Assembly (NCBI GenBank): GCA_003049485.1
Contig: PYST01000360.1
Coordinates: 1-18,614, forward strand
Direction: 5' to 3'
Source: Ophioceras dolichostomum
Lineage: Eukaryota > Ascomycota > Sordariomycetes > Magnaporthales > Ophioceraceae
DNA length: 18,614 nucleotides
Below are positions 1-8,966 of the stretch, one piece after another (within the stretch, counting starts at the first letter, position 1; each line of letters opens with the position of its first letter). Under the pieces are notes generated by a model. The model was not told the DNA's origin and did not search any database. It saw only the letters and a program-made list of their open reading frames with translations. The translations under genes were made by a program, and so were the position numbers.

Positions 1-487
1 AGGTGTCCTTGTTGTGTGCTGACAAGCCGGCCTTGTGGGTGTGCTGCGCCTGGGTTGGGAGCCGGTCGGGTAGCTCCAGCGTACCAAACTGGTACCTAAT
101 ATTTGTGAGAAGTGACAGATTGTCCGGCCACTATCGCTCGGTGCCTCTGGCAGCAGCGTCCCCCGATGCTCACTCGGACCCTTCTGCTCCTGCCCCCTGG
201 TGCTTCGGAGAACCAATGATTTTCATCATATTATCAAGCAAGCTGAGAATAGATCGGTGAACACCCTTGATGGGGAGCAAGGAGACAATATTGCTCAAAG
301 GTCAGACACTCATGCTCAATAGAGCCCCACTGGCTAGGTCACTCGCTCATCCCGACTAGGTCCGTGTGATCATCTTGCTGCTTTAACGACCCGGGCAGAT
401 ACCGTGATCAATTTTGTTGAGCTCTCAACATCAACAGCCGTACCCTGGGAGAAAGCAAGTCGGTTGGGACAATTAAGAATGGCGATG

Positions 488-561
488 AATAGGTACCTAG
501 GTAGGTCCCTAGAAAGTACCTGACCTACAAGGTAGCTAATGTACCTTAGGTAGGTAGAGAA
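488..561. repeat. TAGGTACC/TACCTAGG-type low-complexity tract
   Basis: Degenerate copies of GGTACCTAGG, TAGGTAGG, GTACCTGACC and TACCTTAGGTAGG are packed within about 75 bases. The same short words recur just after the GMC stop codon (3707-3740) and at 17549-17561. This motif family is common in intergenic DNA of Sordariomycetes. It has no coding potential. The two strands look alike because the core is palindromic. Confidence 0.6.
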
Positions 562-611
562 AACATGGAGTTGTGGCTTCGGCATCGACGACAGGCATCC
601 CGGTCGAAGTG

Positions 612-643
612 TTTTGTGGCTTAAGGCTTTTTGTGGCTAAGGC
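612..643. repeat. Imperfect 16-bp tandem duplication
   Basis: TTTTGTGGCTTAAGGC (612-627) is followed directly by TTTTTGTGGCTAAGGC (628-643). The copies differ by shifted single bases, and a third fragment (TGTGGCC) follows. It looks like a small slippage or duplication event in non-coding DNA. Confidence 0.6.
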
Positions 644-1427
644 TGTGGCCGGCTACTACCTTTTGTGTCACACACATCCTGGTGCAACTTCGGCACTTTC
701 CGTTGACAAGCTTGAGCCTCTTTGAAGGTAAGTGAAAGGGCATCATGCTCCATCAAATCAGGTGTGGAAGGGAATAGAGGCGGGAATTCTGGCAGGATTT
801 GCAAGGCATTCTCGCGGACGTCGCGAACGACGGGAGAGGAATGTACACGCAAGACCTGGCGGTCATACCATACAAAATGCTCTAGAATAATAGAGGCCAC
901 AGTCAACGGCCAGATCATCAATGTGATGTGCCGGGCCAGCATCAGCTTGATGGCTTCGGTTTACGATCTGTAAGCGGGTCAGCCGCCAGTGTGTGTAACC
1001 AAGGCGATTCTTCGTGAGCTTCTCTGTCGAGGGCAAACATTTTACCATTAAATCTACCTACGCTACAAACTTCAGCAAACTTTGAGCATCAGTGACTTGC
1101 CAGGCCCCGAAAGCCCAATGAGGCTGATCGGCACGGCAGTTTGGGTGAGGTCGACTACAGCCGGCTTGGCGCGCACATCGCTTGCGGGTCGTCGATAATT
1201 GGGGGGGAACGGGACGAGAGGCCGGGACGTAGGGGGAGCGGAAGCACGAATAAGAAAATCTCCGGATGAGGAAACTGCTTAGAGTGTACCCAATCTACGT
1301 CCCAAGCGTCCCAGATCTCCAACGCGGTGCGGAGTCGATGGGACGTCAAAGGGTGACGCCAGTCCTTTACGGGTGCAATATCGGCCGCTGAGCCAAACTG
1401 CCCATCCGGGTATTTTCCCGCTGCTCT

Positions 1428-1433
1428 TATATA
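1428..1433 (+). promoter_or_regulatory. Possible TATA box of the GMC oxidoreductase gene
   Basis: TATATAG lies in the context CTCTTATATAGCCC, about 280 bases before the start codon. This is the best plus-strand TATA-like element upstream of the gene. It implies a long leader if used, so it is only a candidate. Confidence 0.3.
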
Positions 1434-1711
1434 GCCCATCACACCTTGGCGGGACTCGCCAGGACCATCAATTCTGAGTCCCCGCTCCGGGACTTTTGGG
1501 TGCTCAGTGGGTGTGATGGAGAGCGGGTGTTATTTATCTCGTGGAGCTTGCATGTTTAGTGACACTGCGCTCTTGATGGTCGGGGACGACTGACTGCGGT
1601 TCACGAACAAGCCGCTCATAGCTCGGAGCCATTCTCTCAAGATCGACGGCCGCGCCCTGATCCGTCTAGCCCATCTACTCTTCCTTCACAGGACGGGAGA
1701 ACATAATACCC

Positions 1712-3707
1712 ATGATGAGGTCAAGCGGAACATGGAGGGCCCTCGGGCGGCTCCTCAGCGTGCTCTCGGTGGCGGTCCTGACAGCGAGCCCAGCTAGCGG
1801 CGCACCGGCGGCGGACACGTACGACTACGTCGTGATCGGAAGCGGACCCGGCGGCGGCGTTCTGGCGACGAACCTCGCCAAGGCTGGCTACTCGGTGTTC
1901 CTGATCGAGGCCGGCGATACCAGCCCGGGCAACGGCTTCGGCTCGTACACGCCAACGGTGACGTGGGACTTCTTCGTCAAGCACTACCCGGAGGGCGACC
2001 CGCGCAACAACCTGTACAGCCACCTGACGTGGAAGACGCCCGAGGGGAAGTACTGGGTCGGTCAGACCGGCGCACCGGCGGGCTCGACGCTCCTGGGCGT
2101 CTACTACCCGCGCGGCTCCACGCTCGGCGGTTCATCCATGATCAACGCGATGTGCACCTGGTGGCCGAGCGACAGCGACTGGAACTACCACGCGGAGGTC
2201 ACCGGAGACGCGTCGTGGAAGTGAGCAGAATCCCCCTCATTCACAACCTCGCTCGTCTGGTCAAGCTGGGGAGATGATGTCTACCTTGATCGATAGCTAA
2301 CGTTGCGGGGTCTTTCTCTTCATCAGGGCCGACAACATGCGAAAGATCTTCCAAAAGATCGAGAAGAACAACTACGCCACCCGCGGAACGCCCGGCCACG
2401 GCTTCGACGGCTTCTTCCAGACCCAGATGGGCACCATGGCCCAGGCCCGCCAGGGCGGGCTGGCGGGCAACCGCGTGATGGCGACGTACGCGCAGGACCT
2501 CAACCTGACCGACACGATGGCCAACCTCCTCACGCGCGACCCCAACAACCTCTCCGCGGACCGAGACCAGACCTCGAGCATCTACGGGCTCGTCACGCAC
2601 CAGTACCCGAACGGCAACCGCTACTCCTCGCGCGACTACATCCAGGAGGAGTCCCGCAGGTCCGGCTCGAAGCTGACCGTCAGCCTCACCTCGCTCGCCA
2701 CGCGCGTCCTCTTCGACACGGCGGGGAAGTGCGGCGGCACCGCGTCCACGCCCCGGGCCGTCGGCGTCGAGTACCTCGAGGGCAAATCGCTGTACGGCGC
2801 CGACTTCCGCAGCGCGGCCAACGCCGACAGGGGCACCAAGAAGACGGTCCTGGCCAAGCGCGAGGTCATCGTCTCGGGCGGCGCGTTCAACTCGCCCCAG
2901 ATCCTGCTCCTGAGCGGCATCGGCGCCAAGGCGCACCTCGAGTCCTTCAACATCACCGTCGTCAAGGACCTCCCCGGCGTGGGGCAGCATCTGATGGACA
3001 ACCAGGAGATGCCCATCATCGGGACGGGCAACGCGGGCGCTGGCACGGCGGGCGTGGCGATGGTGAAGACGAAGCACCCGGCGCACGGCGAGCGGGACAT
3101 GTTCCTTATGGGCGGGCCCGGCTTCCTCTTCCGCGGCTTCTGGCCCGACAACAACCGTGTCGGCCAGCTGCCCCGCGAGCAGTCCAACGTGTATGGCGTC
3201 AGCATGGTAAAAGGGTCGTCCGTCAACGACAAGGGCTGGGTGAAGCTGCGCAGCGCCGACCCGACCGTGCCGCCCGAGATCAACTTCAACCACTACGCCG
3301 AGGGCTCGCAGATGGACATCGAGGCGATGAAGGACACGATCGCGTGGATCCGCACCGTCTACTCGCGCCTGGGCATGAAGAGCGTGGAGCCCCCCTGCAC
3401 GAAGGGGCCCGACGCCCAGGGCTACTGCGGCAAGGAGGACGAGGACTGGCTGCACAAGCAGACGTTCGGACACCACCCGACGAGCTCGAACAAGATCGGC
3501 GCCGACAACGACCCGATGGCCGTGCTGGACTCCAAGTTCAGGGTCAGGGGCGTGAGCGCGCTGAGGGTCGTGGACGCGAGCGCGTTCGCGAGGATCCCAG
3601 GCGTGTTCCCTGTGGTGTCGACGTTCACCATCAGCCAGAAGGCGTCGGATGACATGCTGGATGAGCTGAAGGCTGGGGCGGCGGTTAAGGAGTGCACTGC
3701 TAGTTAG
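1712..3707 (+). CDS. Secreted GMC-family FAD-dependent oxidoreductase (two exons)
   Basis: Predicted exons are 1712-2220 and 2327-3707, giving about 629 residues, within the usual size of fungal GMC enzymes. Residues 1-30 form a signal peptide (basic start, hydrophobic core, ASPASG end), so the protein is probably secreted. The N-terminal FAD-binding motif GSGPGG is at 43-48. GMC signature 1 (RGSTLGGSSMIN) starts near 134. Signature 2 (GAFNSPQILLLSGIG) is near 355-369. The C-terminal GMC_oxred_C part carries His552-His553, one of which is likely the catalytic histidine, and ends in a DASAF...IPGVFPVVSTF segment with the FAD-contact region. The family oxidises alcohols, sugars or choline-like substrates, passing electrons to oxygen or another acceptor; the substrate cannot be read from the sequence. 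The start has two adjacent ATGs (1712 and 1715); the second has the better -3 purine. No frame defect is seen. Long opposite-strand frames here are GC-rich shadows. Confidence 0.93.
2221..2326 (+). other. Spliceosomal intron in the GMC oxidoreductase gene
   Basis: This 106-nt intron has donor GTGAGC, branch site GCTAAC near 2296-2301 and acceptor CATCAG. Exon 1 ends two bases into a Lys codon and exon 2 supplies the third, restoring SWK-ADNM in frame. Without splicing the frame stops at once (TGA at 2222-2224). Confidence 0.92.
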
Positions 3708-4609
3708 GTAGGTACTTTGAAACTTTGAAAATTACCTAGGGATGACGGGATTGCTTGATTTTTGGAGAGGTGAAAAAAATATGCACAGGGAGGGCCCGGG
3801 AGTGGCTACTCGCCGTTCTGTCGTTACCGGAGATGATAATATCTGTTCTTCTTGTACATGACTTCGTTACTCTTTCTTTTTGGCCTGTTTCGACCTAAGA
3901 TGTAAAAATTACATAAACAGAGTCGAGAATTGCTGAATAGCTTTCCCTGTTTCCCCTTTCCCCCTTTGTCGCCCTCTCCTTGGCACTGATGTTGTTGCCG
4001 CGAGATTGCCAAGCAGTCGTGTGCCTAGTTGAGAGTTTAAACGAGGTTATAATAAGACTTTTCAGCTCAGCCCTGCAGCTCGGCACCTGCCGCCGCCTTA
4101 TCAGAAGCTTGTCGTCAAAACCTCGTTGAAGAGTGTGGGGATGATTGGGATCTGAAAACGTCCGAGCGCATCTCTCTCTCGATCTCCGTGATCCTTGTCT
4201 GTGGGCGAAGGACTCCATGCGGGAATAACGATTTTCAACCGTACCTTCAAACGGATGTCGACATCATGACCAAGCAATCATCGCCTTATCCTGTCGGTGG
4301 CCACGAAAACCCGAAAAGGCAAGCAGCGTACATTTGTGGATGGCCTAAGACAACCAGTAATGGCTCTCTGTGGACTAGATGTTGAGTCGGGCAGTGCGCC
4401 AATTGAGCCGCATCACGCTTTGTCGTCTAGGCAGGATCTGGTGATCATCAAATCCCAGGCCATAAAGAACTTCAGTATCTTGGATCCCGGTACCAATGAT
4501 GGAAGGACGCGCCACCAGTAACCCCGCTACTTCCTGACTCGAGAATCTGATCGAAGGTCCTTTTCTCTCTCGGTGCGCTATCGTCCCTCCCAATTAGGAC
4601 CCAACCCGT

Positions 4610-4655
4610 CCGAGAGGCTCGCTCGGAAACTTGACGAGCTGATTGGCTCGCTCGG
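4610..4655. repeat. CCGAG/CTCGG inverted repeat and 11-bp direct repeat in the SDR promoter
   Basis: GGCTCGCTCGG occurs exactly twice, at 4616-4626 and 4645-4655, 29 bases apart. The first copy also forms an inverted repeat, CCGAG (4610-4614) with CTCGG (4622-4626), around a 7-base spacer. CGG-containing inverted or direct repeats are the usual target type of Zn2Cys6 regulators, and one is encoded just downstream. Binding is inference only. Confidence 0.4.
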
Positions 4656-4992
4656 CAGTCTCCACCCTTGACGACAACCCCTGGATATGGCGCAGCTCGG
4701 CGCTACTGACGCGCACAGTCCGTCCTGACCTTCCAATCTTCATCAGCATCAGTCACCAGTGCCTCCTACCCGCGTTAGGACCGCCCTCGCTTCCACGGTT
4801 AGTGTGTAGGCCCCAATTGAAGGAATAGAAGAACCAGAACACTCAAGGGCCCCGGCCTCTAAGATAGATACTAGACACCTACCGACAGCACTAGCCTGCC
4901 GGAGACTTGATGGAACCTAACTCCGGGGATGCTTCGGATGGAAATTAGCATATCTGCATTAGGAGCGCCTTTCGCCGAGAGCACACCGGGAT

Positions 4993-4999
4993 TATAAAA
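4993..4999 (+). promoter_or_regulatory. TATA box of the SDR gene
   Basis: TATAAAA sits in the context GGGATTATAAAAGCAACC, about 170 bases before the start codon, followed by a C/T-rich stretch typical of fungal transcription start regions. It is the clearest core promoter in the window. Confidence 0.7.
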
Positions 5000-5038
5000 G
5001 CAACCATTCCCCCTTCCCTACCTTCCCCTAACACCCTC

Positions 5039-5080
5039 ATGCATGCAGCATCGATATCTCCTCGTATTCGTTCATCATAA
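5039..5080 (+). promoter_or_regulatory. Upstream ORF in the SDR leader (13 codons)
   Basis: An ATG at 5039 opens 13 codons ending in TAA at 5080, entirely upstream of the main start at 5167. A second ATG at 5043 in another frame opens 24 codons, also closed before the main start. Both lie 40-50 bases after the TATA box, so they are in the mRNA only if transcription starts before about 5039. If included, they could dampen translation of the main frame. Confidence 0.35.
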
Positions 5081-5166
5081 CTGTTCCCTCGTCCGGTTCG
5101 CTTTTATCTCTAGGTAGAACCATCCTCACCCTCGATCAACAATTCATCGGTCATCGGCCATCAACC

Positions 5167-6150
5167 ATGGTCAAACCCGCCGTCCCCTTCAACCCCACGA
5201 AGGACATCCCCTCCCTCGCCGGCCAAGTGATACTCATCACGGGAGGCACCGACGGCATCGGCAAGCAATGCGTGCTCGAGTACGCCGCGCACTCCCCCGC
5301 ACAGCTCTGGTTCTCGGGACGGAGCGCAACCAAGGGCGCCGCCGTCGCGTCCGAAGCCGAGAAGCGCATCCCCGCTGCTTCCGCTTCCACCCCGAGCGGT
5401 AAGACGCAGGTCCACTTCCTCGAGATGGACCTCGCCTCGTTCGACTCGATCAAAGCCGCCGCCCGGAAGTTCCTCGCGGCCGTCGCTTCTGAGTCTCCTT
5501 CTTCTCCAAACCGCCTCGACATCCTGATGCTCAACGCGGGCATCATGGGCGGCCCCACCATCGCGACTCCCCAGGGCCACGAGCTGCGCTTCGGCACCAA
5601 CCACGTCGGGCATGCCCTGCTACTCCGCCTGCTGTTCCCCCTCCTGCAGTCCACGCAGGCGACACCTGGCGGCGATGTCCGCATCCTGTCCCTCAGCTCG
5701 GAGGGCCACCGCAACGTGCCCAAGGAGGGCATCGACTTCGCGATGGTCGAGACGGACGGCTCCTCCACCGTGACCGTCACGCGCTACTGCCAGAGCAAGC
5801 TGGCCAACGCCGTGTACGCCGCCGAGCTGGCGAGGCGGTACCCCGACCTGCTGTCCGTGTCGATCAGCCCGGGAAACGTCAAGACGGGCCTGTTCACGCC
5901 CAACGGGGGCGGGTGGAGCGTCATGGTGCTGAGGACGTTTATCGTCCCATTTGTGGGGAGGGGCGTGGAGGAGGGCGCAAAGTGCCAGCTTTGGGCCAGC
6001 GTGGTGGACAGGAAGGAATTGGAGAACGGGGCGTATTACGAGGCTGTTGGTGTGGGCGGCACGGGGAGCGAGCTGGCTAAGAGCGAGGAGTTGGGGAGGA
6101 AGCTTTGGGAGTGGACTGAGAGGCAGTTGGAGGGACATACTACTCTCTAG
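5167..6150 (+). CDS. Short-chain dehydrogenase/reductase (retinol-dehydrogenase-like)
   Basis: A single-exon gene of 327 residues. It has the SDR Rossmann fold with cofactor motif TGGTDGIG at 25-32, the structural NAG motif at 123-125, a serine pair at 177-178, and catalytic Tyr207 and Lys211 in YCQSK. The long gap between Ser and Tyr and the following SKLANAVYAAELARRYP segment are typical of retinol-dehydrogenase/WWOX-like SDRs. The SPGNVKTGLF segment closes the cofactor site. A basic residue (Arg52) after the second beta strand suggests NADP(H), but this is inference. The reaction would be reversible alcohol-ketone conversion; the substrate is unknown. No signal peptide is present, so it is probably cytosolic or membrane-associated. 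The start at 5167 has context AACCATGG with a good -3 purine. Its 3' end faces the transcription factor gene 162 bases away. Confidence 0.93.
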   Translation: MVKPAVPFNPTKDIPSLAGQVILITGGTDGIGKQCVLEYAAHSPAQLWFSGRSATKGAAVASEAEKRIPAASASTPSGKTQVHFLEMDLASFDSIKAAARKFLAAVASESPSSPNRLDILMLNAGIMGGPTIATPQGHELRFGTNHVGHALLLRLLFPLLQSTQATPGGDVRILSLSSEGHRNVPKEGIDFAMVETDGSSTVTVTRYCQSKLANAVYAAELARRYPDLLSVSISPGNVKTGLFTPNGGGWSVMVLRTFIVPFVGRGVEEGAKCQLWASVVDRKELENGAYYEAVGVGGTGSELAKSEELGRKLWEWTERQLEGHTTL

Positions 6151-6283
6151 ATTTTGCTGTATTTTGTGCGCTGTCATTGTTGTATCATTGCCAGGCCCCT
6201 GTAGCTAGCAGGGAGTTGCCGGGGATGAGTGTGTTCTTCTTCCCCGTTTCTTCTTTTTTCTTAGCAGTTCCCGAATATCCATT

Positions 6284-6289
6284 AATAAA
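6284..6289 (+). terminator. Probable polyadenylation signal of the SDR gene
   Basis: AATAAA lies 134 bases after the SDR stop codon in AT-richer sequence. It is only 24 bases before the stop of the convergent transcription factor gene, so the two transcripts probably overlap at their 3' ends. Confidence 0.5.
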
Positions 6290-6312
6290 CTCTCTTCTCC
6301 ATACTCTTTAAC

Positions 6313-8354
6313 TCACCTCAAGCTCCAAACTCTTCGCGGCGGGTTGTACTCCTTTGTGACTACGAGCCAGGCGCCATTGTCTAGCCTGCGCCGACAGGTT
6401 AGCGAGACCTTCTCCAGCGGGCCGTCGACCAGCTCCACGTCAACCTCCTGCATCCTCTGGGACTCGGGCAGACGCGGGTAGGTCTCCAAGGCTGCGACAT
6501 TGGGCGGTATCAGCATCGCTGCCACCTCATCGTCATCGTCTTCCTGCTCCTCCTCCTCGGGAACCCCGCCGCAGTCGCTTTCCCGCAAGCCTCCACAACC
6601 TCCCTCCTCGATGGAGATGACCTCTCGCGCCACGGCCGCGGCGAGCGTGGAATCCCAGATCCCCTCTCTGTGCGGCATCGACCCCAACAGCCGGGCTGCC
6701 TGCACCCTGAGGGGCCGCACGCGACACTTGAGCGCTGTGTAGTACAGCGGCGGCATCCAGCCCCTATCCGCAATAGAGGCCGAGGTCTCGCGGCTAGCTG
6801 GGAGCATCATCTCGAAGAGGACCGTCCTCGTGCCGACGTGGTACATGTCGATCGACTGGCGGACGATGGAGGCGAAATCGCGCAAGTAGTCGTCGTATAC
6901 CGACTCGTTGGAGGCTGTGGTTGCTGCTGCTGTGTTGCTCGGGCTACTGCTGCTGCTCACGCAAGTAGCCGCCATGATCGTCGCCATTGTGTAGTGAGCC
7001 CTCAGTAGGCGAGACGCGAAAGATTCCCTGGCAGCAGCGACGATGCTAGTGTTGTTGCGGATTTCCAGAATCTTAGGGCAGGAGACGTCGAATGATCGCA
7101 GCCAGTCGTCCAGCCCCCTTTTTAGGGATGATTGCCAGGCGACGAGAGTTTGATGGGGGATGGAGAAGGTTTCGATGCCCTGGCGGCGGCGACGGTTCTG
7201 GGGAGATAGTGCCAGGATCCCATTGATTAGATAATCCTGGTGTGCTCTTGCGTGACCCATATAGGTAAACTCCGTGGGAATGGTTGGTAGGTTGCTGTCC
7301 CATCTAACTCCTTCCTCGTGAGGCCTGAGGAACTTGTAGCCGAAAAGCTCGACTTGCTGGCGCATTTGGCCGAATAGCTCGTTGATCCAATCATCAACGG
7401 CTTCACGAGGAGGAACGTCGAGGCGACGATGATGGTTCGGTGCGCGGTCGGCCTCCGTGTCATCATTTCGAGGGGGGCGACAAGAAGGCAGCATTCCTCG
7501 TAACATGTTGAGTCCATTTTCAAGGTGTTTGACTCCAGTTTGTAGGTGACCGCGCAGGAACTCGAGGCTGACGAAGACAGCACACGTGACAAGTGCCACA
7601 CGGATGGAACCCCTGTTCCGCGGAGACGAGAAGTACGGCTGCAGTTGGCCGATCGCCTTGGTGTAGTGCTGTAGCAAGAACCGCTCTCGTGGGCCAGGAC
7701 ATGATGGCGGCGATATCCGGGGAAGAGGCGATGTGGGATGACCAATGCTGTTCGTGCTGCTATTGGTGATAGAGCGCGGAGAGGATTCGCGGGCAACATC
7801 AGCTTGATGTGCGGAGCTAAGCGCCAGCACCGCGTGCAGAACTGCGGGTTCAGTGGAGCTCGCCTGGAGCAGTAAGGTATTCCAGAATGACGAAGCGAAT
7901 GCACCGGGGAGCTTGGTGGTCGTCATGCGGGTGAACCATTCCAGGTAACCCAGCTCTTCTGATGTCACTTGTTCGGTAGGACTCCGGTTGGAGGCCCGGA
8001 CGATGGCCATAGTCGGGCATTGGCGCTTGTCATCCCTCGCTGCAGCTGACGCCTGATCGGCGTACGTGTTGCCCCCTCCTCCCCAGATGCCGTAGCCGTC
8101 GCAGACCCGGCCCGTGGTGACACATCGGCTGCAGGCGGGGCGTCCCTCGTCACACTTGACCTTGCGGATCCTGATCGATGGGAGGTGGCACGGGATATCT
8201 CAGTACTGAGGGGGTGGGAGTTGGGACTGTGGTATGTAACGAGGAACCGGAAAGGGGCAGGCGGGCGGGCTCACTTGCATGTGCGGCAGCCGGACTTGAC
8301 CCTACTTCGCCGATGTGGCGGGGCTCGGGTGTGCTGTCCGGCTCCATTGTCCAT
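6313..8354 (-). CDS. Zn2Cys6 fungal-specific transcription factor (two exons)
   Basis: Exons on the minus strand are 8354-8275 and 8170-6313, giving 645 residues. The Zn2Cys6 DNA-binding domain is at the N terminus with all six cysteines: 23, 26, 33, 40, 43 and 50 (spacing CX2CX6CX6CX2CX6C), with a basic KIRKVK stretch between Cys26 and Cys33. The body resembles the fungal-specific transcription factor domain (Fungal_trans_2 type): a WFTRMTTTKLPG and FWNTLLLQAS start, then AVLHAVLALSSAHQ. An acidic EEEEQEDDDDE run lies near the C terminus. The start at 8354 is chosen because it is the in-frame ATG preceding the cluster, in AAAATGG context; an internal ATG at 8010 would lose the zinc cluster. 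It is a nuclear regulator and may control the nearby oxidoreductase genes or itself. A CGG-N5-CCG palindrome lies 132 bases upstream. Confidence 0.93.
8171..8274 (-). other. Intron splitting the zinc cluster of the transcription factor
   Basis: This 104-nt intron has donor GTGAGC (8274-8269) and acceptor TCAG (ending 8171). The exon join completes a Lys codon (AA|G) directly after Cys26, giving CRTC-KIRKVKC in frame. An intron inside the Zn2Cys6 motif at this place is common in this family. Confidence 0.9.
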
Positions 8355-8966
8355 TTTGACAGAGTACACTCAGCATATAAGGTACTGGAGAATGTACCGT
8401 CCAGTTAGGCTAAGCCTAAAGAGAGTATCTGTAAGGAAAGATGGGCAGTTACAGGCAGGAATGGGAGGACATGTCGTCGGACAGTTCGGTTACACCGAGG
8501 GGCGGTTGGAGTAAGAGGTGGGTGGGCCTGCAACGGAGAATGCCGGCTAGCTGGGTCGGAAATGTGGCGCACTGATTGGATGGAATGGACCCTGGCTTGC
8601 AAGGAACGTGGAATGGTACCAGCGCCGAGTCCCCGTAGGTCTGACACAAAGAGCATTAAAGCGGCACTCGAATCTAGCTCGAGTCTCGAATCCCTGACGG
8701 TACTTCGATGGTACATGTAAGAAATTAATAAGGTATCACGGGGAATACATGCTAGATGTCCCGCAATTGCAACTAACTCTTTGCAACTGACTATGAGAAA
8801 ACAGATACAAACTCCAGAAAGTTCAAGCTATAAAAAGACTTAACCCCTGCCAAACCGATCGCAGCGAAATACAGTAACACACCCAAACTCCATGACCCAA
8901 TTCGACATCTTCCCGAACACTGCCTCGATCGACGAACAAAAAAAAAACTCTACTTTACCCGATATT
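8355..8966. other. Intergenic region between the transcription factor and the unknown gene
   Basis: This is the promoter side of the transcription factor (minus strand) and the 3' side of the gene at 8967-9704. It contains the CGG-type palindrome at 8486-8498, a minus-strand TATA-like word (CTTATATG, about 8373-8380) very close to the transcription factor start, and a plus-strand TATAAAAA at 8829-8836. No conserved coding sequence is visible. Confidence 0.5.
8486..8498. promoter_or_regulatory. CGG-N5-CCG palindrome upstream of the transcription factor
   Basis: TCGGT-TAC-ACCGA is a perfect 5-bp inverted repeat containing CGG-N5-CCG, the classic layout for a dimeric Zn2Cys6 regulator. It lies 132 bases upstream of the start codon. 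It runs into CCGAGGGGC, which differs by one base from CCGAGAGGC in the SDR promoter (4610-4618). Autoregulation is an inference. Confidence 0.4.

Larger units (their letters stand above)
1..1711. other. Intergenic region upstream of the GMC oxidoreductase gene
   Basis: I see no supported gene here. Open frames are short, lack family motifs, and run in several conflicting directions. Recognisable content is a TAGGTACC/TACCTAGG-rich low-complexity patch near 488-561, an imperfect 16-bp tandem repeat at 612-643 and a TATATA motif at 1428-1433. The last few hundred bases are presumably promoter and leader of the downstream oxidoreductase gene. The first bases could belong to the flank of a neighbouring gene outside the window. 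Confidence 0.6.
3708..5166. other. Intergenic spacer and SDR promoter region
   Basis: No gene is supported here. Short open frames on both strands have no recognisable motifs and biased, non-coding-like composition. The left part is the 3' region of the oxidoreductase gene. The right part holds CGG-type repeats (4610-4655), a TATA box (4993-4999), a pyrimidine-rich initiator stretch (about 5008-5037) and two short uORFs. Confidence 0.6.

Noticed and set aside
3..260. 85-codon plus-strand frame at the left edge
   Set aside because: No family resemblance, mixed composition and no supporting splice or promoter signals; it could be an edge fragment but nothing supports it.
1155..1442. 95-codon minus-strand frame upstream of the GMC gene
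   Set aside because: No recognisable motif, start or splice context, and it overlaps the likely promoter of the plus-strand gene.
2241..3476. Long minus-strand open frame of 411 codons opposite the GMC gene, and a 449-codon plus frame at 2303-3652
   Set aside because: Both are shadows of the GMC coding sequence caused by high GC at third positions. They have Arg/His/Ala/Gly-rich composition and no domains, while the GMC frame carries all family motifs.
7227..7904. 225-codon minus-strand frame inside the transcription factor
   Set aside because: Off-frame shadow of the Zn2Cys6 factor's coding exon; the real frame continues unbroken from the zinc cluster.
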